From UBA6055 sp965203755 (GTDB lineage: Bacteria; Chloroflexota; Anaerolineae; Aggregatilineales; Phototrophicaceae): a stretch of DNA of 64,000 nt. The first letter of the stretch is position 1. Each line of letters begins with the position of its first letter. Positions 31,956 through 41,365 of this stretch are shown here, piece by piece. Below the pieces are notes generated by a model. The model was not told the origin of the DNA and searched no databases. It saw only the letters and a list, made by a program, of their open reading frames with translations. The translations under genes and the position numbers were made by a program. The stretch is from contig OZ241910.1 in assembly GCA_965203755.1 (NCBI GenBank), positions 2,914,001 to 2,978,000 on the forward strand, written 5' to 3'.

Positions 31956-33212
31956 ATGCCAGATCATCCAAATGCGGAAATCATTGCCATCGGAACGGAA
32001 ATTCTCCTGGGCGAGATTACAGATACCAATTCGGTCTTTATGGCGCGTCAGCTGCGCGACATCGGCGTCAACGTATTCTTTATGACCACGGTCGGCGATA
32101 ATCTAAAACGGATTGCTGATGCCATCGATGCGGCCTTGGATCGAGCCGAAATCGTGATTACCTGCGGCGGATTGGGACCTACAGTGGATGATATGACCCG
32201 GCAGGCTGTGGCGGATGCGACTCATCGTCAGCTTGAGTTCCATCCGCCGCTTTATGATGCCATCGCCGAACGTTTTCGCGGCTTTGGCGTTAGTATGACC
32301 GCCAATAACCGTCAGCAGGCTTTCTTGCCGCGAACCGCCACAGTTATCGAAAATCCGGTTGGGACAGCGCCGGGCTTTGCTGTCGAAACTGAACGCGGCA
32401 TGGTCGTCAGCTTGCCCGGTGTACCCCGTGAAATGAAATACTTGATGTCGTCCGCGGTCGTTCCCTATCTATTGCAGAAGTACGATTTGGGTATTATCGT
32501 CGCCAGGACATTGAGAACGGCCGGCATCGGCGAAAGTTCGCTGGACGACAAAATCGGCGCCGCTATGCTAAGCGCCGGCAATCCAAGCGTCGGTCTGGCG
32601 GCGCATCATGGCTGCGTCGATGTGCGGATTACAGCCAAAGCAGATACCCGGCGGAAAGCGATCCAACTCCTGGATGAGATGCAGGCAAAACTGAATGCCA
32701 AAATAAGCGCGCACGTTTATGGGATTGATGATGCCACTTTAGAAGATACTGTGCTTGACCTGCTGCGACAGCATGACTTGACTATTCACGTCACCGAAGC
32801 CGGCTTGCCCGGTGTGATTATGGACAAATGGCATGATGAAACCGCTTGCGTGCAATCGGATTCATACGCTCATCCACATGAGGTCTATATGCAGTATGCC
32901 GTGGATTCGGCCACGGTTTCCCTAAAGGATTTTGCGATTGACACCGCGCCGCGCATTCGATTGCAGCAGAAGGTGGATGCCAGCATCCTGGTGCTTAGTT
33001 ATCCCGATCTGGACGACAATGCTGATGTCGAGCAGGGCAGTGCGGTTGCGGTATCTACGGCGCAAAACACCCGCTATCGGGTCTACGGCTTTGGGACCAA
33101 GTCGAATCTGGCGCGGGACTGGCTGTCAAGATGGGGGCTGGCTTGTCTCTGGCGTCTGTTAAAGGAAGAACACAGCTATACCGCTAGTCGTCCAGGCTTA
33201 AAAGCGCCATAA
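31956..33212 (+). CDS. cinA: CinA-like protein with divergent C-terminal domain
   Basis: 418 aa. The N-terminal MoCF/COG1058 domain is intact: AEIIAIGTEILLGEITDTNS, ITCGGLGPTVDDMTRQAV, AFLPRTATVIENPVGTAPGF, SLPGVPREMKYLM. The C-terminal part occupies the place of the NMN deamidase (PncC) domain, but the usual ESCTGG motif is absent; the matching place reads TEAGLPG. ADP-ribose pyrophosphatase-type activity may remain while NMN deamidation is doubtful. ATG 31956 has GAGGGA upstream. The 3' end overlaps convergent lepA by 29 bp. Confidence 0.85.
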   Translation: MPDHPNAEIIAIGTEILLGEITDTNSVFMARQLRDIGVNVFFMTTVGDNLKRIADAIDAALDRAEIVITCGGLGPTVDDMTRQAVADATHRQLEFHPPLYDAIAERFRGFGVSMTANNRQQAFLPRTATVIENPVGTAPGFAVETERGMVVSLPGVPREMKYLMSSAVVPYLLQKYDLGIIVARTLRTAGIGESSLDDKIGAAMLSAGNPSVGLAAHHGCVDVRITAKADTRRKAIQLLDEMQAKLNAKISAHVYGIDDATLEDTVLDLLRQHDLTIHVTEAGLPGVIMDKWHDETACVQSDSYAHPHEVYMQYAVDSATVSLKDFAIDTAPRIRLQQKVDASILVLSYPDLDDNADVEQGSAVAVSTAQNTRYRVYGFGTKSNLARDWLSRWGLACLWRLLKEEHSYTASRPGLKAP

Positions 33213-34986
33213 AAGCCGCTTGCGGCACTTCGACAGCCCCAATCATCTTCATCCGCTTTTTCCCTTTTTTCTGCTTCTCAAGCAGTTTCTTCTTCCGCGT
33301 TACATCGCCGCCATAACACTTCGCCAGCACATCTTTACGCAGCGCCTTGACATTCGCCCGCGAGATGACGCGCTTGCCGATGGCTGCCTGAACCGGAACC
33401 GTGAACATCTGCCGCGGGATAAGCGCCTTGAGTTTGGTCACCAGGCGCTGCCCGCGATGATAGGCGTCGTCTCGATGGCATATCATCGCCAAAGCATCCA
33501 CCGGCTCATTGTTGACCAGAACCTCCACTTTGACCAAATCACCGCGGCGATAATCCATAAATTGATAGTCCAGGCTGGCATAACCTTGGGTCACGCTCTT
33601 CAGCCGATCATAGAAATCAATGATGATTTCGGACAAGGGAATCTCAAAATGCAAGATAATCCGCACCGCATCGAGATATTCGGTGGTTACATAGACGCCG
33701 CGCTTTTTGATGACGAGTTCCATGACCGCGCCGATATAAGACTGTGGCATATAAATCTGGATTTTCATCCATGGCTCATGAATCTCTTCAATCAGACTCT
33801 CTTCCGGCAGCAGCGCCGGGCTGTCAATGAGAATCATCTCAAGATTCTTTTGGATAACGCGGTATTCTACACTCGGTGCGGTTGCCAAAATATCAAGATC
33901 ATATTCACGCTCCAGCCGTTCCTGAATAATCTCCATGTGGAACAAACCGAGAAATCCGACCCGAAAGCCAAAATTCAGCGCTTGCGATGTTTCTGGCTGA
34001 TAGACCAGGGAAGCGTCATTAAGCTGCAATTTATCGAAGGCATCGCGCAAATCGGCATACTCATCGTTGTGAGTTGGGTAGATGCCGGCATAGACCATCG
34101 GTTTGACTTTTTCATAGCCGGGCAAGGGGTTTTCAGTGCCTTGGTTTGCCAATGTCACGGTGTCGCCCACTCGACACTCCTGAACGGTCTTCAGCCCGGT
34201 AGCGATGTATCCAACCTCGCCAGCGCGTAATTCGGCCACCGTCCGCATCACCGGGTCAAACACGCCAATTTCAACTGGCTCAAAGCGGGCGCCGGTGGCG
34301 AACAGCTTCAGCAGCGCTCGGCTTTTGCTGACGGCGCCGTCAATCACTCGAACATAGGCGATGACGCCCTTGTAAGCATCATAATGCGAATCAAACACCA
34401 GCGCGCGAAACGCTTCATCATTGTCAGTGGCGGGCGTCGGAATCTCATGGATGACCTTCTCCAAAACATCAACCACACCAGTGCCATTCTTTGCCGAAAT
34501 GCGCGGCATGTCGTCGATTGGCGTTCCCAAGAGGTCTTCAATCTCCTTGGCCACAGCATCCGGCTGGGCCGCCGGCAGGTCAATTTTGTTAATCACCGGG
34601 ATGATTTCAAGGTCTTGCTCCAGCGCCAGATAAACATTTGAAAGCGTTTGCGCTTCGATTCCCTGACTGGCATCCACCACCAGGACTGCGCCCTCGCAGG
34701 CTTGCAGCGCTCGGCTGACTTCATACGTAAAGTCAACATGGCCGGGCGTGTCAATCAGGTTAAGGATGTATTCCTTGCCGTCGCCCGCCTGATAGACCAT
34801 TCGCACTGCCGATGCTTTAATGGTAACGCCGCGCTCGCGTTCCAGCGCCATGCTGTCGAGCAGCTGCTCCTGCATGTCGCGCATATTCACCGTTTGGGTC
34901 AGTTCCATCAGCCGATCCGCCAATGTGCTTTTGCCATGGTCTACATGGGCAATAATGCAGAAGTTGCGGATGTTCTCAATTTTCAT
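33184..34986 (-). CDS. lepA: elongation factor 4 (LepA)
   Basis: 600 aa, the usual length. Translational GTPase: P-loop AHVDHGKSTLADRL, ERGVTIKASAV, DTPGHVDF, NKIDLPAA; C-terminal LepA-specific domain ends in a basic stretch (KKKLLEKQKKGKKRMK). It acts on stalled or mistranslocated ribosomes. Start ATG 34986 (MKIENIRNFCIIAHVDHG) with GGAGG about 10 nt upstream. Shares an operon direction with tlyA. Confidence 0.97.
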   Translation of the reverse strand: MKIENIRNFCIIAHVDHGKSTLADRLMELTQTVNMRDMQEQLLDSMALERERGVTIKASAVRMVYQAGDGKEYILNLIDTPGHVDFTYEVSRALQACEGAVLVVDASQGIEAQTLSNVYLALEQDLEIIPVINKIDLPAAQPDAVAKEIEDLLGTPIDDMPRISAKNGTGVVDVLEKVIHEIPTPATDNDEAFRALVFDSHYDAYKGVIAYVRVIDGAVSKSRALLKLFATGARFEPVEIGVFDPVMRTVAELRAGEVGYIATGLKTVQECRVGDTVTLANQGTENPLPGYEKVKPMVYAGIYPTHNDEYADLRDAFDKLQLNDASLVYQPETSQALNFGFRVGFLGLFHMEIIQERLEREYDLDILATAPSVEYRVIQKNLEMILIDSPALLPEESLIEEIHEPWMKIQIYMPQSYIGAVMELVIKKRGVYVTTEYLDAVRIILHFEIPLSEIIIDFYDRLKSVTQGYASLDYQFMDYRRGDLVKVEVLVNNEPVDALAMICHRDDAYHRGQRLVTKLKALIPRQMFTVPVQAAIGKRVISRANVKALRKDVLAKCYGGDVTRKKKLLEKQKKGKKRMKMIGAVEVPQAAFMALLSLDD

Positions 34987-35052
34987 TGCGCGTCGGCCTC
35001 CAAAATATACCGCGCTATTATGAACCACAAAGAGCCGAAGCAGTAGGGAGAG

Positions 35053-35844
35053 CTATGTATTCGCAGCAGTTAATAACGCAATTTTGTCACGATAAGAGGA
35101 TTCAAAACCGACTCTGTATCCGGCTGTCAGCCACATCAAGTATTCCACATTTCCCTTTTGCCCCCTGATAGGCGAGGCGATAATATCGCCGACAGCGAAT
35201 CCAATCGTCTCGGCAAATTGTGCGATTTCGGCAAGCACCCGTTCATGGACGGCGCTGTTCCTGACAATGCCGCCTTTGCCGACGTCGGCTCGGCCGGCCT
35301 CAAATTGAGGCTTGACCAGCGCAGCCACATCAGCTTGTTTCGACAGCCACTTCCTGACGGACGGCAAAATCAGGCGCAGCGAAATAAAAGACACGTCGAT
35401 CACAGCTATTGCCACTGGTTCTCCCAGTGAATTCAAATACCGCGCATTCGTGTTTTCCAGCAGGACAACCCGCTCATCCATTCGCAATTTATAATCTATG
35501 ATGCCAGTTCCGACGTCAATCGCATGGACTCTGGCAGCCCCATGCTGTAACAGGCAGTCTGTAAATCCGCCGGCGCTGGCGCCAACATCGGCGCATACCT
35601 TTCCCGCCGGGTCAATGCCAAATGCCTTTAGCGCCGCTTCCAGCTTCAGACCGCCGCGCCCGACATAGCGCGGTTTTTCCTTGAGCCTGATGTTTGCGTC
35701 AGACAGCACTTGAGCGCCGGGTTTGTCAATCATCCGATTATTCACAAACACTTCGGCGGCCATAATCATCGCGGCTGCTTTGCTTCGGCTTTTGGCAAGC
35801 TGCCGTTCCATCAGCAGTACATCCAGCCGTGTCTTGTCTGGCAT
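35053..35844 (-). CDS. tlyA: TlyA-type rRNA 2'-O-methyltransferase
   Basis: 263 aa. N-terminal S4 RNA-binding domain (RLDVLLMERQLAKSRSKAAA) followed by a FtsJ-like SAM methyltransferase: GRGGLKLEAALKAFG, ADVGASAGGFTDCLLQHGA (motif I), VIDVSFISL and LVKPQFEAG. TlyA proteins methylate cytidines of rRNA; some members were also called hemolysins. Start ATG 35844 is 4 nt past the stop of the upstream protease gene, so translation is likely coupled. lepA follows 66 bp downstream. Confidence 0.92.
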   Translation of the reverse strand: MPDKTRLDVLLMERQLAKSRSKAAAMIMAAEVFVNNRMIDKPGAQVLSDANIRLKEKPRYVGRGGLKLEAALKAFGIDPAGKVCADVGASAGGFTDCLLQHGAARVHAIDVGTGIIDYKLRMDERVVLLENTNARYLNSLGEPVAIAVIDVSFISLRLILPSVRKWLSKQADVAALVKPQFEAGRADVGKGGIVRNSAVHERVLAEIAQFAETIGFAVGDIIASPIRGQKGNVEYLMWLTAGYRVGFESSYRDKIALLTAANT

Positions 35845-35848
35845 CCTT

Positions 35849-38065
35849 TTACCCTCGCACAAGTTCAATCTCGATATCGACAATACGTTCATTTGGGCTG
35901 AATTTGAATTCGTCTGCCGTTAGTGGGATGTATCCTTCGGCTCCAATAATAATGCTGTATGGAGTGTCAAAGGACAACGGACGGTCAAACTGAAAATCAC
36001 CGTTTCGGTCTGTTGTCGCCAGCGCCGAGATTTGTTCCTGATTCCATTCAAAATCACTAACGGAATAATCCTCGCTGACAAGAATGATAGTCACGCTTGG
36101 AATCCCCAACTGCGTGGCTGCATCCAGCACCCGGCCGCCGAAAATCGTCCCTTCAATTTCTGCAAAGCGGTCAATCGGCAGCTGACCAATGCCCACTGTA
36201 GCGACCATTTCCAAAACCTGTAGATTGTTGACCAGAACTTGCAATGTATAGCTGCCATCAGGCGGGTCATCAATCGACATTAGAAAGTTCGTTCCGGTTT
36301 CGACAGTCACCCAGGGCCAGGTGGCTTCAAAGAACGTCTGCTCATCTACCAGCCAACGCACAGACCAAGGCGTTCCCGGAGCGATTCGCTGCCAGTCAAA
36401 CAAGGCGAACAGGGTCGGGATCGATTCCGGGAAAGTCGCCATCGCCGGCGCATCCAGGGCCTCAAAGGCCGTCGGGGCGGAACTGTAGCGGGCATTCGTA
36501 AAAATCAGCGGCAGGGGCCCCAATGGCGCGCCGGCGACAATAAAATCCGATGTGGCTGACAATGCGCCTTGCAGATAAAGTTCCAGCCGGTAAGCCCCCG
36601 GCAGCAGTCCGCCTTGAGGTCGAAGATTCACAACGTTTGACCCATTTTTGCCAAAAGACCAAAGGTCTTCTGATCGAGCCACTTCACTATGATTAAAATA
36701 CCAAATCGCTGTCCACGGAATACCGTCCTCCATGTTCGCATAGACGAACCGCGCCGACGCAATGCTGCCTACCGACAAAATAGAACCGTTGCCTAACAGA
36801 TTGCCGCGCAAATCCAGCAAGCCAAAAACAATATCGCTAAAGGCTGGCGATCTGTCGGCGCCGCCGCCGATGACAATCTGCTGGCTGCCTTCGGCAAGTC
36901 CATTCACCAAAAGCGTAAATTCATACGTGCCATTGGCCCACGGCTGGTCACGGCTGCCGATGTGCCAAAGCCCCTGCCTGCGGCCGCTCCAGCGCACCGG
37001 CGGCAAACTGAAGGCGGCATCCGGGATCCCGTCTCGTGTGACCCGCATTTCATAGACGGTTTCAGGACCCATATTATCGTAGTCAAAAAACAGATAGAGG
37101 CTGTTGGTATTGGCTGGCATGGAGCCAACCACCGTCGAAGGCAGTCCATTGATGACCGAAGGCGAGAAAAACAAGCGGGAAAACTTGGGCTGGTCAATCG
37201 GGCTGGGACGCGCCGCCGGGTCAGTCGCAAGTTCCACCTCAAGATCAAGCGCGGCGGCGCGTATCAGGCTTTGTGCCAAGCGAATCGGTCTGATGGTGCT
37301 GATAAAATCACCGGTGGGGACACAGCTGTCATTGCTGTTGATGAAGCCATCCTGATTGGTGTCTTCGATCAAGCGGCAGTTGGAATCCGCGCCGAGTGTG
37401 CCAAAAGGCGCATTGGTCGGGATGCCAATCAGCTGACCGTCGGCGTTATAGGCGCCGCCGCCCGACATGGTGCCGGGAATTTCGGCGCGCGTCTTGAACC
37501 AGGCTCGGCTGCCGCCGCGCGGCTCGGCAATAAAAGCCGTGATGGTGCCGCGCCTTGTCGCAACCGCCTGATTGCCCAAATCAAGATAACCGGCGACCGT
37601 TACATTCTCGTCAATGGCAATGCGGTCTGAATCACCAATCTCGACAAAAGGCAGGGCGGGCAATGTGCCTTCAGCAATTAAACGTCCATCGAGTTCGCGT
37701 GTGATTTGCAATAAGGCAATATCAAGCCCTTCGTCAGCATTTGCGATTTCGGCACGATATTTTGGAATCGGCGGTTCGCCCAGGTCGACATTGATGGAAA
37801 CAATCAGGCTGTCTCCGTCGCAGTTCGGGCTTGGCAGGATGCTGTGTGCATGGGTGACAATCAGGCCGGCGGCGCTAATCAAAGTCCCCGTACTCACACA
37901 TTTAACGACCAAATCATTGCCAAGACTTTCCGTTTGATAGATGAATACGGTCGCTCGCTTGATGCGGTCAGCATTGAGTTCAAAGGCAGATTGAGCGACA
38001 GCCTTGAGCGAAAACAGCGCCAGCAGTAGAATCAGGCTTAACTTGAAAGGCAGGGTTTTACTCAT
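35849..38065 (-). CDS. secreted trypsin-like serine protease with multiple C-terminal domains
   Basis: 738 aa. Signal peptide (LSLILLLALFSLKAVAQS). The trypsin-like triad is visible: His in LIVTHAHSIL, Asp in EGLDIALLQI, Ser in IPGTMSGGGAYNADGQLIGI. A Cys-bracketed insert contains a calcium-loop-like motif (DTNQDGFINSNDSC). Three Ig-like repeats with W-x-W-type cores follow (about residues 290-640), then a carboxypeptidase-regulatory-like domain at the end (GRVLDAATQLGIPSVTIILV). An HtrA-like role in envelope protein turnover is likely; no PDZ is evident. Confidence 0.8.
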   Translation of the reverse strand: MSKTLPFKLSLILLLALFSLKAVAQSAFELNADRIKRATVFIYQTESLGNDLVVKCVSTGTLISAAGLIVTHAHSILPSPNCDGDSLIVSINVDLGEPPIPKYRAEIANADEGLDIALLQITRELDGRLIAEGTLPALPFVEIGDSDRIAIDENVTVAGYLDLGNQAVATRRGTITAFIAEPRGGSRAWFKTRAEIPGTMSGGGAYNADGQLIGIPTNAPFGTLGADSNCRLIEDTNQDGFINSNDSCVPTGDFISTIRPIRLAQSLIRAAALDLEVELATDPAARPSPIDQPKFSRLFFSPSVINGLPSTVVGSMPANTNSLYLFFDYDNMGPETVYEMRVTRDGIPDAAFSLPPVRWSGRRQGLWHIGSRDQPWANGTYEFTLLVNGLAEGSQQIVIGGGADRSPAFSDIVFGLLDLRGNLLGNGSILSVGSIASARFVYANMEDGIPWTAIWYFNHSEVARSEDLWSFGKNGSNVVNLRPQGGLLPGAYRLELYLQGALSATSDFIVAGAPLGPLPLIFTNARYSSAPTAFEALDAPAMATFPESIPTLFALFDWQRIAPGTPWSVRWLVDEQTFFEATWPWVTVETGTNFLMSIDDPPDGSYTLQVLVNNLQVLEMVATVGIGQLPIDRFAEIEGTIFGGRVLDAATQLGIPSVTIILVSEDYSVSDFEWNQEQISALATTDRNGDFQFDRPLSFDTPYSIIIGAEGYIPLTADEFKFSPNERIVDIEIELVRG

Positions 38066-38074
38066 CTTAGATCA

Positions 38075-38680
38075 TCAAAAATCCAGATTTTGGATAAACC
38101 AGTCCAGCGTCGTCAGTTCTTGCTGGTAGATGTTTGCATCGGCGCGAAAGGAAATAATGAGCGCCTGACCGCGGTTGATTGTCAGGATATCCAAGCCGAC
38201 TGCAATCGACGAAACCCCTTCCAAAAACGGGCTGGCATCGCGCGATACAAACGAATAAGACATCGTCACAGCCTGCGATTCGTCGGGCAGCCGGTAATTG
38301 TCATAGCCCAGGATAGTATAATCAATCAGCGTTTGGGATCGTTGCAAGGTCAGTCGATCCAGCAAGTTTCGCTCCACTGTGTCCGCGCTGACCGGCAATG
38401 TCCCAAGCTCAATCAGGGTGTTAAACCCGCGATAAGCCATATCCCGCACCCGAAAAACATAATCCCCATCTTCGTCCAGCAGCCACCGCCGCGGATAGCG
38501 GGCTGTGATGCCGGCTTCAACATTGACGTAGATGCTCGACTGGTTGATGCTGCTGTCGCGCAAATTCACGCCCAGAGCCAAACACACGAAAATAAGAATG
38601 TAACTCAAAGCATTTGACCATCGCTGTCGGCGGCTTGTTTGAACTGCGGCCGGCTGGTCAATCTCAAAGGTCATCGGCAT
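38075..38680 (-). CDS. membrane-anchored extracytoplasmic protein
   Basis: 201 aa. One TM helix at about residues 24-40 (ALSYILIFVCLALGVNL) and an extracytoplasmic domain resembling PsbP/Mog1-type folds (ARYPRRWLLDEDGDYVFRVRD, then alternating strands to LTTLDWFIQNLDF). Family not firmly recognised. Its start overlaps the end of the PrsW-like gene by 17 bp and the protease follows 9 bp later, so the three probably act together in the envelope. Confidence 0.7.
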   Translation of the reverse strand: MPMTFEIDQPAAVQTSRRQRWSNALSYILIFVCLALGVNLRDSSINQSSIYVNVEAGITARYPRRWLLDEDGDYVFRVRDMAYRGFNTLIELGTLPVSADTVERNLLDRLTLQRSQTLIDYTILGYDNYRLPDESQAVTMSYSFVSRDASPFLEGVSSIAVGLDILTINRGQALIISFRADANIYQQELTTLDWFIQNLDF

Positions 38681-39569
38681 CCCCGCTGCCGGCGTAGGCT
38701 TCGCGCTCGCGGCGTTCGGAAACCGTGTACAAAAAATAACTTATCATCGCGGCGCCCATCAAGGCAGCCGCCAGAAACATCAACCCGAAGAGCGGTCGGT
38801 CACTGCTGCCAGTGAGGAGAAGCGGCCCGCTCATCATCCCCGAAAAAAGCGGCCTGATGATGCCGATGGATGCGGCTGCGATCAACAGGTTCAGCGGCAG
38901 GACAATCGGCAGCGCATTGCCAAAGTGAGATTCAATCATGCCTAGCGCAATGAACATACTGGAAGCAAATTGAATCGCATAATTGGACAGGATATAAACA
39001 GCCGCAATACCAAAGGTCGGCTGCAATCGCCATATCAAAGCCAGATTGAGATAAAAGCTGTAACCGACGGCGCTTGCTAGACCATAGGCAATCGCATCGC
39101 TGCGAATCCGAAGCTGTTTGGGATAGATGACGAAACGCAGAACCAGCCATTTCAGGGCGGTATCGACCATGCCGGCCGTGAACGTAAAGCCGATTATTCT
39201 CTGGAATGATGATTCCAGCGGCAGCCATTGCTCAATGCGGAAAAAATCCTGCGCCAGTGGCAATCCAACAGCCGATGCCGTCAAACCGGACAGAATCGCC
39301 ACAGCTGTTAGATTTTTGCGCGGCCGCCGAACCCGATACTCGGGAAATACAGCGATAGCGAACCACAAAATCAGGGGCAGCAGCGCCAAACCGCCTGCTA
39401 GAATCCGATTGATATTGCCATCAAGCTGTGGATTCAACAGCTCGCTTACCATCACCGCCGCCGCAGATACGGCAGTCACGAGCAGTATTTGCAGCGCCAG
39501 GCTTGGCCATGCCTGCCGGTACAGGCAGGTCTCTTCATTGCTTGATGGCGGGATGATTCTGTAACTCAT
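38664..39569 (-). CDS. PrsW-like multi-pass membrane protein, catalytic residues apparently lost
   Basis: 301 aa with about eight TM helices. The layout resembles the PrsW intramembrane protease family: GMVDTALKWLVLRF sits where EExxK is expected and AIAYGLASAVGYSFYLNLA where the G-F-x-x-x-E-N motif is expected. In both, the acidic residues are not conserved (VDT for EE, YLN for LEN). It may be a pseudo-protease or a sensor. ATG 39569 (MSYRIIPPSSNEE) is preferred; upstream in-frame sequence looks non-coding. Confidence 0.6.
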   Translation of the reverse strand: MSYRIIPPSSNEETCLYRQAWPSLALQILLVTAVSAAAVMVSELLNPQLDGNINRILAGGLALLPLILWFAIAVFPEYRVRRPRKNLTAVAILSGLTASAVGLPLAQDFFRIEQWLPLESSFQRIIGFTFTAGMVDTALKWLVLRFVIYPKQLRIRSDAIAYGLASAVGYSFYLNLALIWRLQPTFGIAAVYILSNYAIQFASSMFIALGMIESHFGNALPIVLPLNLLIAAASIGIIRPLFSGMMSGPLLLTGSSDRPLFGLMFLAAALMGAAMISYFLYTVSERREREAYAGSGDADDL

Positions 39570-39745
39570 TAATCTATTCGCGTCTGTTGAGGCCGGATAA
39601 TCCAAACCTACGCAACTTTTGCTGAATTGTAAAGTGGCAAGGCTTGGTAGACCTTGAAGCCAGGTTTGTGCTATTCTAAACCTGTGGATGAAAAACAGGG
39701 CAGGGCTTCCCGGCTGGCGCGCCAGCCGCGCCGGATGCAAAATCA

Positions 39746-41356
39746 ATGATGGAACGAATCGCCGCGGGCATTTTAATCTGGTTTATGACGCTCCTGGCTT
39801 TGACAGGCTGCGCCGGCGAACCGGCGGCTGTTCCCTGTGAAACCGACCCCCATTGCCTGGTCTATGGCATCAGCGCCGATATTCCGATATTGGATCCTCA
39901 CCTTGCCGATTCAGCCGAAGCCGGGATGATCTTCCGACAAATCTACGATACGCTCGTCTACCGCGACCCTGATACGCGGGATTTTATCCCCGGTTTGGCA
40001 AGTTCATGGGACATATCTGAAGACGGACTCATCTACACTTTCCATTTACGGCAAGATATTGTGTTTCACGATAACACCCGCTTGACCGCGGCCGCCGTCG
40101 CTAGCAATATCGACCGCATCTATGACCCGGAAATGAATGCACTCCACGTTCGCTCTTTGTTGGGGCCATTGAGCCGCTACAAAATTCTTGATGAGTTCAC
40201 GATACAGATTCGTCTGCTTGCGCCTTATGCACCGCTTTTGGACGGCTTGGCACAGCCATTTCTGGGCATCGCCAGCCCGCAGGCGCTGGATGCGTATAAC
40301 AGCCTGCGCTATCAATTCCATCAGGTCGGCACCGGCCCCTTTATGCTGGACAATTATGTGCCAGGCGACCGCATTGTCTTACAGCGAAACCGCCGCTATG
40401 CCGGCAACGCCGACGTTGACGAGCCGCTAAACGGCGCCGAGATCAGCCGCGTCGAAATCATTATACTGTCTGACGAAAGCATGGTTGTAGAATCGATCCT
40501 GTCCGACCGGCTGGATGTCATCGACAGTCTATTGCCGGCGGATGCTCGCAGTTTGGCTGGCAACAGCAAAGTTCAACTCTTGCCGATAAATATCCCCGGT
40601 CAGACGGTGCAGTTCTTGCTGAACGCCAGCCGCGAACACCTCGGCAGCCGGCTTGTGCGCCAGGCGCTGTTGTATGCGACCAATCGGATTGCGATTCGCG
40701 ACAGTGTTTTCTTTAACTATTCGCCCATTGCCTGGGCGCCGCTTTCACAAAGCACTGGCCTGGCGCATACAGGATATGTCAATCAGTTTGCCTATAACAT
40801 TGGATTGGCACAGGAGCTTCTGGAAAGCGCCGGCTATGAAGATGCCAACGGCGATGGCATTCTTGACCGCGATGGCATCCCGCTTGGATTGAGGATGATT
40901 GTCCCGCCCTGGGGGCAGCTGCCCGAAGTCGCTGCCGTCATCAAGGAACAATGGCAATCCATTGGCATTGAACTCACGATTGAGCCAGTCCCCGGCGCCA
41001 GCCGCCTTCTGCGCCAGGTGCAGTCCGGTGAATTTGATTTGTTCCCGGTTGAACGCAGCGGGCTGGAACCCTCGATCCTTGGCGCTGTTTTTCTTGATCA
41101 TGCTCAATATCGCTTTCCCCAAACTCAAAACGAGCAGTTGATCAGCCTGCTTCGTCAAGCTGCCGCCGAACAGAATCCGCTCACTAGACGCGATCAATAC
41201 TTTCAGATACAGTCGATTCTGATGAACGAAGCCCTTATCCTGCCGATTCGGGAAAACGTGAAAATCCGCGGCATTCGGTCCAACATCCGCAATCTGGAGT
41301 TTGATGCCTATGGATTGTATCCGCTTCTGCACAAGGCGCGGGTGATTGCGCCGTAA
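39746..41356 (+). CDS. peptide-type ABC transporter substrate-binding lipoprotein
   Basis: 536 aa, SBP family 5 (OppA/DppA). Lipobox LLALTGC near residue 20. Family motifs include ILDPHLADSAEAGMIFRQIY, DTLVYRD...GLASSWDISEDGLIYTFHLR (in pieces) and the later GTGPFMLDNYVPGDRIVLQRN. Captures oligopeptides or similar ligands outside the membrane. No OppBC permease or OppDF ATPase is adjacent. ATG 39746 or 39749. Confidence 0.88.
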   Translation: MMERIAAGILIWFMTLLALTGCAGEPAAVPCETDPHCLVYGISADIPILDPHLADSAEAGMIFRQIYDTLVYRDPDTRDFIPGLASSWDISEDGLIYTFHLRQDIVFHDNTRLTAAAVASNIDRIYDPEMNALHVRSLLGPLSRYKILDEFTIQIRLLAPYAPLLDGLAQPFLGIASPQALDAYNSLRYQFHQVGTGPFMLDNYVPGDRIVLQRNRRYAGNADVDEPLNGAEISRVEIIILSDESMVVESILSDRLDVIDSLLPADARSLAGNSKVQLLPINIPGQTVQFLLNASREHLGSRLVRQALLYATNRIAIRDSVFFNYSPIAWAPLSQSTGLAHTGYVNQFAYNIGLAQELLESAGYEDANGDGILDRDGIPLGLRMIVPPWGQLPEVAAVIKEQWQSIGIELTIEPVPGASRLLRQVQSGEFDLFPVERSGLEPSILGAVFLDHAQYRFPQTQNEQLISLLRQAAAEQNPLTRRDQYFQIQSILMNEALILPIRENVKIRGIRSNIRNLEFDAYGLYPLLHKARVIAP

Positions 41357-41365
41357 CAGGCTGGG

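Noticed and set aside
33220..34230. 336-codon ORF on the plus strand
   Set aside because: Antisense to lepA, whose GTPase motifs are unmistakable.
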